From positions 1 through 64,000 of the forward strand of contig JANRIO010000051.1 in the NCBI GenBank assembly GCA_033764875.1: a DNA stretch of 64,000 nt, written 5' to 3'. Shown in pieces: positions 7,870 to 15,446 of this stretch. Both the position numbers and the translations under genes were made by a program. The DNA comes from AWTP1-13 sp033764875. Lineage in GTDB: Bacteria > Pseudomonadota > Alphaproteobacteria > Rhizobiales > Hyphomicrobiaceae. Within the stretch, counting starts at the first letter, position 1. Each line of letters opens with the position of its first letter. The notes below the pieces were generated by a model. It had not been told where the DNA came from, made no database searches, and worked only from the letters and a program-made list of their open reading frames with translations.

Positions 7870-9324
7870 TCAGGTCCTGAAGCGGCCTGCATCGACCTCG
7901 CCGCGGTCGACCCGCCGCGAGAATTCCGTATGCCCGCCGGAGGCGAGAATGCGGGCCTGCTCAACCCAGTTCTCGCGCTCGATCCGCCCCTTGAAGTCGA
8001 GCGTCTGGCTGATCCGGTCGATGTCCGCGGCCGTCCAGTTGGCGATCGCCTCGTAGCTCGAGATGCCCATGGAGTTAAGCTTCTTCTCGATCAGCACGCC
8101 GATGCCGCGGATGCGCTTGAGGTCGTCGCTGGCGCCGGCCCGCAGGGGGCGCCGCGGCGTCTCCGGGGCCGTCTCGTCCCGGTAGGCGCTCGAGCGCACG
8201 GAGGGCAGGGCGCCGATGTTGCGCCGGCTCTCCTGCGCCTCGCGCTGGGCCTTCTCGCGGATGGCGTCGGCGAGCTTGGCGGGATGCACGGGCCGGGCGC
8301 CGCCCTTTTGGCGGTCGTAGTGCCGCGAGAACGCCGTGTCGCCGCCCCGGCTCAGGATTTGCGCCTGCTCGACCCAGTTCTCGTGCGCGATCCGGCCGGC
8401 CGTCCCCAGCAGGCCCTCGAAGCGCTCGACGTCGCTGGGCGACCACTGCGCGATCTGTGCATAGCGCGTCACGCCCTGGGCCTCGAGCGCCGAGGCGAGA
8501 CCGGTGTCCATGTGGCCGATGCGCAGCAGGTCGTCGTGCGTAGGCGCCGGCTGCGGCCGCATCGGCACGGCGGGCGGCGGGGCGGCCTCGTGCGCGAATG
8601 CGGCACGCATGGCGACATCGGGGGCGGGGGCTGCCGCGGCGGGCGGGGGCGCCGCTGCCGCCGGCGGGGAGGCCGGCGCTGGAGCCGCCGCTGCCGCAAT
8701 GGCGGGCGCGGCCCGCGTGATGATCTCGGCGACGACGGCGGCCGCCCCGCCGGTCGAGGGCTGTGGACGTACGATCGCCGGCACCACCGTCGGCGTGATG
8801 CCCGTCGCGCGGCCTTCGTTGACGCCCGGTGCCGCTGTCGCGATCTCCCCGCGCGCCCGCCGGCGCGCATAGTCGGTCTCGCCGCCCTTGGCCAGGATCT
8901 GCGCCTGCTCGATCCAGTTCTCCTCCGAGATGCGCTCGCCCACGCCCAGGGCCTGCGTCACGCGGGCGACGTCTCCGGCTGTCCAGCCGGCGATGTGCTC
9001 GTAGCGGGTGACGCCGAGCCGCGACAGCGCCGCCTCCAGCATCCCGTCGATGAGGCGAATGCGCTTGAGATCCTGGGCGGCGGCAGGCGCAGGAGCTGCT
9101 GGGGCCACCGCAACGGGGGCTGCGGCAGCCACGGCGGCGGGCGCCGGCTGCGGCGCGGGCGCGGGCCGCGCTGCATACTCCGGCAGCGGCTCGACGGCGC
9201 GCCCGGCCGCCTGGTGCGCGAGCTTGGGTCTGAACAGGCTGCGGCGGATCAGGCAGGCGAGGCAGGCACCCGCGAGATAGGCGAGCCCCAGCAGTACCAG
9301 CGTCTGCACGTAAAGCGCGATCAT
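7870..9324 (-). CDS. Membrane-anchored protein with three helix-hairpin-helix-like repeats
   Basis: 484 residues. Residues 5-26 form an N-terminal membrane helix. A long Ala/Pro linker separates three copies of one domain (about 85-160, 263-338, 400-476). Each copy runs from a LKRI/LLRI...G helix-hairpin-helix-like start through RY/SY..IA.W to a near-identical end NW(I/V)EQA(Q/R)IL..GG.T. The repeat resembles the predicted '5-prime nuclease-like' HhH domain seen in alphaproteobacterial and NADH-dehydrogenase-associated proteins. No nuclease acidic cluster is evident. It may be co-transcribed with the 35-residue and OmpA/BON genes upstream. Confidence 0.75.
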   Translation of the reverse strand: MIALYVQTLVLLGLAYLAGACLACLIRRSLFRPKLAHQAAGRAVEPLPEYAARPAPAPQPAPAAVAAAAPVAVAPAAPAPAAAQDLKRIRLIDGMLEAALSRLGVTRYEHIAGWTAGDVARVTQALGVGERISEENWIEQAQILAKGGETDYARRRARGEIATAAPGVNEGRATGITPTVVPAIVRPQPSTGGAAAVVAEIITRAAPAIAAAAAPAPASPPAAAAPPPAAAAPAPDVAMRAAFAHEAAPPPAVPMRPQPAPTHDDLLRIGHMDTGLASALEAQGVTRYAQIAQWSPSDVERFEGLLGTAGRIAHENWVEQAQILSRGGDTAFSRHYDRQKGGARPVHPAKLADAIREKAQREAQESRRNIGALPSVRSSAYRDETAPETPRRPLRAGASDDLKRIRGIGVLIEKKLNSMGISSYEAIANWTAADIDRISQTLDFKGRIERENWVEQARILASGGHTEFSRRVDRGEVDAGRFRT

Positions 9325-9372
9325 TCCCCTACTCCCCGAACTCGTCGCGCTTCTTGACGCGCTCTGCTTGCT

Positions 9373-9480
9373 CTAGTCCTGGCGCTTCGGTACCCGGTCG
9401 CACGAGATCCAGCCGATCACGAGCCCGATCCCGAAGGCGGCCACGAGCCACCACAAGAGCTGGTACGCGAGATAGTCCAT
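9373..9480 (-). CDS. 35-residue membrane peptide
   Basis: A short frame that begins with ATG 9480 about 8 bases after AGGAG and ends at TAG 9373-9375. The product starts MDYLAYQLLWWLVAAFG, continues IGLVIGWISCDR and ends with charged VPKRQD. It is one strongly hydrophobic helix with a Trp pair and a single Cys near the cytoplasmic or periplasmic edge. It lies 12 bases after the OmpA/BON stop and 48 bases before the HhH protein, all on one strand, which points to one operon. It could help assemble the OmpA-like protein or the HhH protein in the membrane. Confidence 0.75.
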   Translation of the reverse strand: MDYLAYQLLWWLVAAFGIGLVIGWISCDRVPKRQD

Positions 9481-9492
9481 GGACCGCTCCTG

Positions 9493-11229
9493 CTATCGCT
9501 GCTCTGCCTTGGGACGCACGGAGAACTCGATGCGTCGGTTCTTCGCCATGTTCTCGGGCGTCGTGTTCGGCGCCACCGGCTTGGCGATGCCGTAGCCCTT
9601 GGCTTCGAGCTGCTGCGCATCGACGCCGGCCTTGACGAGGAAGCCCAGGACCGACTGCGCCCGGCTCTCCGACAGCCGCTGGTTGGAGAGCGGTGCGCCT
9701 TCCGCGCTGGCGAACCCGCCGATCTCGATCGTCATGCCGGGGCAGCCCTTGGCCGCGGCGGCGAGCTTCTCCAGCGTCTCGAAGCTCGACTGCGAGATCT
9801 CTGCGCTGCCGTAGGAGAAGAGGATCGTGCCCGCGGTGGCGAGCGTCGTCAGGTTGTCCTCGCACGCCTTTGCCGCCTTGATCTGGGCGGGGCTTGCGGT
9901 CACGGGCGGCGGCGCAGGGGTGACGGCGCTCGGTGCCGCCGGTGCAGCGGTGCTTGGCTCCGGAGCCGGCGTGACGGCCGCGGCTGGAGGCGGCGTCGTC
10001 GCCGCCTGCGCGGGCGGAGACGGCAGCCGCTGGGAGATGCCGGCCTCAGGCGGCGCCTGCGGCGGCGAAGCTGCGGGCTGCTGCACGGCCACCGCCGGTG
10101 CGGCAGGTGGCGCCGCCTCCGGCTGCTTCCTGGGCTCGAGGTCGGGCGCAGGCGGCGGCGGTGGCACGGCCGGCAGCACGATCGCTTGCTCCGGTGCCGG
10201 CTCGGCGGGCTTGGGCTTCGGCTTGACGGTCAGCTGGTCCGTGAGCTTGAAATTGGGCGGCAGCCCCTTGAGCGCGCGCCGCACGCCGTCTGCGCGCTCG
10301 TCGTCGGCGGCGAGCCCCGTCAGCGTGACCAGGTCGTCCTTGATCTCGGCCTGACCGTTCTCGAGCTTCGTGAGCGCCCGTACGAGCAGCGCCGCGGCGT
10401 CTTTCCAGCCTTGCGCCGCACCGGCTCCCGGCTCCGTATCGTTGGTGATCGCGCCGTCGGCCACCGTCTCTCGTGCGGCTGCGACCACGAAGGCATCCTC
10501 CGTGTCCGACGGCACGTGGCCCTTGAAGGCCATCGTCGTGCCGCTGAATCGCGCCGTGAACACATGCGGCTTGACCGTCGGCGGGCTGATCGTCGCCGAT
10601 CCGAGCTTGATGCCCTTCGGCAGGCTGTTGCCGATCGACCTCAGCGCCCGGTAGCCGTTGGCATCCTCTGCCTCGCCGCTGGCACTGAGCGACAAGTCGT
10701 CGAGGCGCACGTCGCCGCGCTCGATGTAGGTGAGCTGCTTCAGCGCGTAGCTCACCCCTCCGAGCCAGAAGTCGAGGTTCGGCACGCCGCGGGCGAGCCG
10801 CATGCGGTCCTGGATCTCGAAACCGGGGAAGCTCGCGCGCGCCATGCCCATGATGTTCTGCTTGGCGGCCGCGTTCGGCACGTAGCCCGTGAGCCGGATG
10901 CGGTTGTTCTTGCGCGAGGCGTTCCAGCTGTAGTTCGCGACCTGCTCGAGCAGGTCCGCCTTGCTGTCGACGGTGCGCACGCCCCAGACGTTGCGCAGCA
11001 CGCCGATGGCCTTGTCCGGGTCGGATACCTCCGTGGCCCGGCCGGTGAGCGTGCTGTCGCGTCCCTGGAAGGTGCTGGCAGCCCATGCCAGCCCGGCTTT
11101 GACGAACTCCGCCTGCGAGCGTTCCGTGAGGTCGCGCTCGATCCGCGAATGCTCGGCCTCGACTGCGAGCCAGCCCAGGATCAGCAACGGGATGATGCCC
11201 CAGAGCCAGCGCATCCAATTGCATCTCAT
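9493..11229 (-). CDS. OmpA-family protein with BON-like region
   Basis: 578 residues from ATG 11229, which follows AGGAG. One N-terminal membrane helix (LWGIIPLLILGWLAV) is followed by a BON-like region (about 50-320), a Pro/Ala-rich linker and a C-terminal OmpA peptidoglycan-binding domain (ILFSYGSAEIS and IEIGGFASAEG, then LSNQRLSESRAQSV and NRRIEF). This is the same order as mycobacterial ArfA-type proteins. It probably links the inner membrane or periplasm to peptidoglycan. It heads a minus-strand run with the 35-residue peptide and the HhH-repeat protein. Confidence 0.85.
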   Translation of the reverse strand: MRCNWMRWLWGIIPLLILGWLAVEAEHSRIERDLTERSQAEFVKAGLAWAASTFQGRDSTLTGRATEVSDPDKAIGVLRNVWGVRTVDSKADLLEQVANYSWNASRKNNRIRLTGYVPNAAAKQNIMGMARASFPGFEIQDRMRLARGVPNLDFWLGGVSYALKQLTYIERGDVRLDDLSLSASGEAEDANGYRALRSIGNSLPKGIKLGSATISPPTVKPHVFTARFSGTTMAFKGHVPSDTEDAFVVAAARETVADGAITNDTEPGAGAAQGWKDAAALLVRALTKLENGQAEIKDDLVTLTGLAADDERADGVRRALKGLPPNFKLTDQLTVKPKPKPAEPAPEQAIVLPAVPPPPPAPDLEPRKQPEAAPPAAPAVAVQQPAASPPQAPPEAGISQRLPSPPAQAATTPPPAAAVTPAPEPSTAAPAAPSAVTPAPPPVTASPAQIKAAKACEDNLTTLATAGTILFSYGSAEISQSSFETLEKLAAAAKGCPGMTIEIGGFASAEGAPLSNQRLSESRAQSVLGFLVKAGVDAQQLEAKGYGIAKPVAPNTTPENMAKNRRIEFSVRPKAEQR

Positions 11230-11551
11230 GCCGTCAAGGCTCCTGCAAAACCTGATCGATCTGCAACCCCGAAAGGCAAGGTCCGGCCCTGGCATCACGC
11301 CGCCGTCGTGCTTGCCCCGTTCTTCGCCGGCTCCCCCTTTTGCCGGCGTCCCGGACCAATGGCCGGGCTTGCCCGCGGCACTATAGACAAAGGCCCCGGC
11401 CATTCCAAGCCGGGCCCCGGTAAATGCCAGCAGTTTCCGAGGCTAGGCCGGACGCCGCACGCCGGCGCTGGCCTTGCGCGCGCGCATTGCGCAATATGCG
11501 CCGCAAGGGCGACAGAACAATTTGGGCAGGAAGCAGCGCAAGGACCAGGCC
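11230..11551. promoter_or_regulatory. Divergent intergenic region with ATTGCGCAAT palindrome
   Basis: 322 bases between the divergent OmpA/BON gene and the paaG-like gene, with no supported coding frame. A perfect 10-bp palindrome ATTGCGCAAT lies at 11486-11495, 57 bases before the paaG-like start, and is a possible regulator site. CCCGGC / GCCGGG with an 8-base loop lies near 11395-11415. Confidence 0.5.
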
Positions 11552-12346
11552 GTGACCGACACGACAGTACTCGTCTCGAAGGCGAAGGGGGTGACCACGC
11601 TCACCCTCAACCGACCCGACAAGCTCAACGCATTCAACACGAAAATGCATCTGGCCCTGCGCGCGGGCCTCGAGGCCGCTGCCGGCGACGCCGACTGCCG
11701 CGTGATCGTCCTGACGGGTGCCGGCCGGGCCTTCAGCGCCGGCCAGGATCTGGCGGACTCCAGCGTCAACACGGGCGGCGGGGTCGATGCCGGCGCCGCT
11801 CTCGAGACGCTCTACAATCCGCTGATCAAGCTCATCACGGGCCTGGAGAAACCGATCATCGCCGCCGTCAACGGCGTCGCCGCCGGCGCCTCCGCCAACA
11901 TCGCGCTCGCCTGCGACCTCGTCTACGCGGCCAAGAGCGCCTCGTTCCTGCAGGCCTTCATGCGCATCGGTCTGATCCCCGACGCCGGTGGCACCTATAC
12001 GCTCACCAAGCTGCTGGGCCCGGCGCGCGCCCGCGGGCTCGCGATCCTCGCCGAGCCGCTGCCTGCCGAGAAGGCAGAGGCCTGGGGCCTGATCTGGAGG
12101 GCCGTCGAAGACGACAAGTTCCAGGCCGAGGTGGCAGCCGTCGCCGAGCGGCTCGCGTCCGCCCCGACCTACGCCATCGGGCTCACCAAGCAGGCGATCG
12201 CCGCCGCTGCCACCAATACCCTCAGCCAACAGCTGGCCCTGGAGTGCGACCTGCAGCGGCTCGCGGGCGCCTCCCACGATGCGCGCGAGGGCATCGCGGC
12301 CTTCCTCGAGAAGCGCCCGGCCCGCTTCACCGGCAGCAGGTCCTGA
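11552..12346 (+). CDS. paaG: Enoyl-CoA hydratase/isomerase, PaaG-like
   Basis: 264 residues from GTG 11552, which follows AAGGA. Crotonase fold: LNRPDKLNAFN, the oxyanion-hole regions GAGRAFSAGQDL and AAVNGVAAGASANIALACD, and the catalytic-acid region around IGLIPDAGGTYTL. The GQDL and IPDAGG patterns are those of PaaG, the isomerase that turns epoxidised phenylacetyl-CoA into an oxepin. A paaI-like thioesterase follows with no gap, which supports an acyl-CoA role. The other paa genes are not in this window, so the true substrate may differ. Confidence 0.8.
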   Translation: MTDTTVLVSKAKGVTTLTLNRPDKLNAFNTKMHLALRAGLEAAAGDADCRVIVLTGAGRAFSAGQDLADSSVNTGGGVDAGAALETLYNPLIKLITGLEKPIIAAVNGVAAGASANIALACDLVYAAKSASFLQAFMRIGLIPDAGGTYTLTKLLGPARARGLAILAEPLPAEKAEAWGLIWRAVEDDKFQAEVAAVAERLASAPTYAIGLTKQAIAAAATNTLSQQLALECDLQRLAGASHDAREGIAAFLEKRPARFTGSRS

Positions 12347-12814
12347 ATGCGCGACAAGGACGAGATCGCGCGCCTGTCCGCGCAGGCCATGTGGGCCGAT
12401 GACGCCGCCTGCAAGGCGCTCGACATGCGCATCCTGGAGGTGCGCCCGGGCTACGCGCGCCTCGAGATGGCCGTCGCCACCCACATGGTCAACGGCCACG
12501 GCATGTGCCATGGCGGCTACATCTTCACGCTTGCCGACAGCGCGTTTGCCTACGCCTGCAATTCCTTCGGCCAGCGCGCCGTGGCCCAGCAGTGCGCCAT
12601 CACCTACCTCAGCCCGGGCCGCCTCGGCACCCGCCTCGTGGCGGAGGCGGCCGCGCGCGTGCAGCAGGAGCGCTCCGGCATCTACGACGTGACGGTGCGC
12701 GACGAGGCGGGGGCCGTGCTCGCCGAGTTCCGCGGCCACTCGCGCACGCTGCCCGGAAGCCTGATCGACGCCGGCGGTCCCGCGGCCGGCGCCCCCAAAG
12801 GAGACGCGACATGA
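12347..12814 (+). CDS. paaI: Hotdog-fold acyl-CoA thioesterase, PaaI-like
   Basis: 155 residues. A hotdog thioesterase with the PaaI signature NGHGMCHGGYIFTLADSAFA, in which the HGG(Y/F).(F/L)(T)LAD core carries the catalytic Asp, plus YLSPGRLGTRLVAEA. The start ATG directly abuts the paaG stop, and its stop overlaps the next ATG by four bases. PaaI releases stalled hydroxyphenylacetyl-CoA intermediates in the phenylacetate pathway. Here it pairs with a paaG-like enzyme but lies next to a sulfhydrylase. Confidence 0.85.
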   Translation: MRDKDEIARLSAQAMWADDAACKALDMRILEVRPGYARLEMAVATHMVNGHGMCHGGYIFTLADSAFAYACNSFGQRAVAQQCAITYLSPGRLGTRLVAEAAARVQQERSGIYDVTVRDEAGAVLAEFRGHSRTLPGSLIDAGGPAAGAPKGDAT

Positions 12815-14109
12815 GCAAGGTCCCCGGCAGCCCGCGTTTCGACACCTTGAGCCTGCACGCCGGCCAGCGGCCGGACCCCGCCACCGGCGCCCGCGCCGTC
12901 CCCATCTACCAGACGACATCCTACGTCTTCGCCGATACCGATCACGCGGCGGGATTGTTCAACCTGGAGCGCGCCGGCCACATCTACTCGCGCATCTCCA
13001 ACCCGACCGTCGGCGTGCTCGAGGAGCGCATCGCCGCGCTCGAGGGCGGCGTCGGCGCCGTGGCGACGGCGAGCGGCCAGGCGGCCCTCCACCTCATCAT
13101 TGCGACGCTGATGGATGCCGGCGGCCACATCGTGGCGTCGCAGCGCATCTACGGCGGCTCGCACAACATGTTCACGCACACGCTGCCGCGCTTCGGCATC
13201 ACCACGACCTTCGTCGATCCGCGCGATCCGAAGTCCTTCGCCGCCGCCATCACCGACAGGACGCGCCTCGTCTTCGGCGAGACGCTCGGCAACCCCGGCC
13301 TCGAGGTCATGGACATTGCCGCCGTCGCCGAGGTAGCCCACGCGCACGGCCTGCCGCTCGCCATCGACAACACCTTCGCGACACCCTACCTATGCCGCCC
13401 CTTCGACCTGGGCGCCGACATCGTCATGCATTCCGTGACCAAGTTCCTGGGCGGCCATGGCGTTGCCATCGGCGGCATCGTCGTCGACCGCGGCGCCTTC
13501 GACTGGGCGGCATCGGCCAGGTTCCCGACCATGACCGAGCCCTACGCCGGCTACCACGGCATCGCCTTCGCCGAGGAGTTCGGCCCCGCCGCCTTTGTCA
13601 TGCGCGCCCGCGCCGAGGGCCTGCGCGACTTTGGCGCCTGCATGAGCCCGGCCAACGCCTTCTACCTCCTCCAGGGCGTCGAGACGCTGCCCGTCCGCAT
13701 GAGCCGCCACGTCGCCAATGCGCGCGCCGTCGCGGGCTTCCTGGAGAGCCACGCGGCGGTGGCCTGGGTCAAGTACCCGGGCCTGGAGAGCCATCCAGAT
13801 CACGCGCTCGCCGCCCGCCAGCTACCCAAGGGCGCCGGCGCCATCCTGAGCTTCGGCATCAAGGGCGGCCGCGCGGCCGGCGCCAGGCTGATCGAGCGCC
13901 TGCGCGTGTTCTCGCACCTTGCCAACGTCGGCGACGCCAAGAGCCTCGTCATTCATCCCGCGAGCACCACCCACCAGCAGATGAGCGCAGCCGATCTCGA
14001 CAAGGCCGGCATCGGCGAGGAGCTTGTCCGCCTCTCCATTGGCCTCGAGGATCCGCAGGATCTCGTCGACGACTTGGGCCAGGCGCTCGCGGCCTCGCAG
14101 AAGGGATGA
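12811..14109 (+). CDS. metY: O-acetylhomoserine (thiol)-lyase family PLP enzyme
   Basis: 432 residues, a typical length for MetY. It belongs to the Cys/Met-metabolism PLP family: N-terminal DTLSLHAGQRPDP and PIYQTTSYVF, substrate/PLP contacts at YSRISNPT, and the PLP lysine in SVTKFLGGHG. The C-terminal half has HPASTTHQQ. It would make homocysteine (or methionine with methanethiol) from O-acetylhomoserine and sulfide. Translation is coupled to paaI by an ATGA overlap. A stand-alone thiol-scavenging role is possible. No SAM riboswitch is visible because the gene is internal to an operon. Confidence 0.9.
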   Translation: MSKVPGSPRFDTLSLHAGQRPDPATGARAVPIYQTTSYVFADTDHAAGLFNLERAGHIYSRISNPTVGVLEERIAALEGGVGAVATASGQAALHLIIATLMDAGGHIVASQRIYGGSHNMFTHTLPRFGITTTFVDPRDPKSFAAAITDRTRLVFGETLGNPGLEVMDIAAVAEVAHAHGLPLAIDNTFATPYLCRPFDLGADIVMHSVTKFLGGHGVAIGGIVVDRGAFDWAASARFPTMTEPYAGYHGIAFAEEFGPAAFVMRARAEGLRDFGACMSPANAFYLLQGVETLPVRMSRHVANARAVAGFLESHAAVAWVKYPGLESHPDHALAARQLPKGAGAILSFGIKGGRAAGARLIERLRVFSHLANVGDAKSLVIHPASTTHQQMSAADLDKAGIGEELVRLSIGLEDPQDLVDDLGQALAASQKG

Positions 14110-14113
14110 TGCG

Positions 14114-14908
14114 ATGCAATTGAACGTCGACGGCACAAGCGTCTACGCGGCGACCGGCGGCCGCGCCTTCGAGGCGGGACGCCGCACCATTCTTTTCGTG
14201 CACGGCGCCGGCCTCGATCACACCAATTGGCAGCTTCCCGCGCGCTGGTTCGCCTGGCACGGCTGGAACGTGCTGGCTGTCGATCTCCCGGGCCACGGCC
14301 GCTCGCAGGGTCCGCAGCTTGCCTCGGTTGCCGAGATGGCGGCCTGGGTCGCCCGCCTGATGGACGCGGCCGGGCTCGACAGCGCGGCGCTGGTCGGCCA
14401 CTCGATGGGCGCATCCGTCGCGCTCGAGGTGGCCGCTGCCGCGCCCGACCGCGTGACGCGTCTCGCGCTCTTGGGCGCCGGCCCCGCCATGCCGGTCAAC
14501 GATGCGCTGTTGACTGCCGCGCGCGATACGCCGGCCGCCGCCTACGCCCTCATGACCGGCTGGTCGCTGGCGCACGGGTCAAAGATCGGCGGCAATCCGG
14601 TGCCGGGTCTGTGGCTGACGGGCGCTTCCATGGCGCTTCTCGCCCGCAACGCCGCCGGCACGCTGCATCGCGATTTCCTGGCCTGCGCGCAATGGTCGAC
14701 CGGGCCTCAGGCTGCCGGCAAGGTGCGCTGCCCGACGCTTCTGGTCACCGGCGCCAACGACCAGATGACGCCGGTCAAGGTCGGCCGGAAGCTGGCGCAG
14801 ATAATCCCCGGCAGCGCCTTCGAGAGCATTCCCGATTGCGGCCACATGCTGTTTGCCGAGCGGCCGGACGCGATGCTCGATGCGCTGGTCCGCTTCTACG
14901 GCGATTGA
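14114..14908 (+). CDS. Alpha/beta-hydrolase fold enzyme
   Basis: 264 residues from ATG 14114, 4 bases after the sulfhydrylase stop. The oxyanion segment is FVHGAGLDHTNW, the nucleophile elbow is LVGHSMGAS (Ser), the acid is in LLVTGANDQMTP (Asp) and the histidine is in IPDCGHMLFAE, a complete Ser-Asp-His set. Cytosolic, no signal peptide. It is the last gene of the paaG-paaI-metY unit and might hydrolyse an ester, thioester or ring lactone, possibly O-acetylhomoserine-like. The substrate is unknown. Confidence 0.88.
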   Translation: MQLNVDGTSVYAATGGRAFEAGRRTILFVHGAGLDHTNWQLPARWFAWHGWNVLAVDLPGHGRSQGPQLASVAEMAAWVARLMDAAGLDSAALVGHSMGASVALEVAAAAPDRVTRLALLGAGPAMPVNDALLTAARDTPAAAYALMTGWSLAHGSKIGGNPVPGLWLTGASMALLARNAAGTLHRDFLACAQWSTGPQAAGKVRCPTLLVTGANDQMTPVKVGRKLAQIIPGSAFESIPDCGHMLFAERPDAMLDALVRFYGD

Positions 14909-14921
14909 GCCGCTGCCCGGC

Positions 14922-15341
14922 TCAGTCCCAGAGGCCGCGCTTCTCGAACTGCGCCTTCGGGATCTCCTTGCCGAGCTCGTAGCTGAAGGCCGTTGCCTTG
15001 GTGCCGGGCTCGTTCAGCGTGCATTTGAAGGTGAATGCGTACCACTTGTGCCCGCTGCGCACGGCGCCGCTCGCGCCCGAGACGAGGCCGCCCTCGATCT
15101 TGGGCTCGGCCCCGGCATTGACGCGCACGCGGTCGGGACGGGGCTTGAGCTTCTTGTCCTTGCCGAAGGCCGTGAGCCCCGCGAGGTTGCACACCTCCAT
15201 GGCGCGCGTGCGCGGCTCGAGCCTCGATGTCCAGTCCGTGGCGCCCTTCTGCGCGGCGACCGCGGGAAATGCCGTGAGGCATGCAACGACGGCCCATGAC
15301 GCTGCAACGACGCGCCCTTGCCGGCCAGACAGTCTGTGCAT
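14922..15341 (-). CDS. Exported DUF930 protein
   Basis: 139 residues with a signal peptide (positively charged start, hydrophobic core, AFPAVAAQ cleavage region). The mature part has EVCNLAGLTAFGK, RVRVNAGA and GHKWYAFTFKCTL, the conserved features of the alphaproteobacterial DUF930 family. Two Cys may form a disulfide. Periplasmic, function unknown. It converges with the hydrolase gene. Confidence 0.8.
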   Translation of the reverse strand: MHRLSGRQGRVVAASWAVVACLTAFPAVAAQKGATDWTSRLEPRTRAMEVCNLAGLTAFGKDKKLKPRPDRVRVNAGAEPKIEGGLVSGASGAVRSGHKWYAFTFKCTLNEPGTKATAFSYELGKEIPKAQFEKRGLWD

Positions 15342-15446
15342 TCTCGTCCCTCGCCTTGTTCTCGGGACCGTAGGTCCATTATAGCCCCGGTCCGGCGCCG
15401 CGCGTCTCCCCCGCGCGGCAACTTCACCACTCAGTATAGGCTAGCA

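Noticed and set aside
10186..12402. 738-residue plus-strand frame across the OmpA/BON and paaG-like genes
   Set aside because: Its start lies antisense to the OmpA/BON gene and its end is out of frame with paaG. It is a by-product of high GC content.
12812..12812. SAM riboswitch for metY
   Set aside because: metY starts inside the end of paaI with no untranslated leader.
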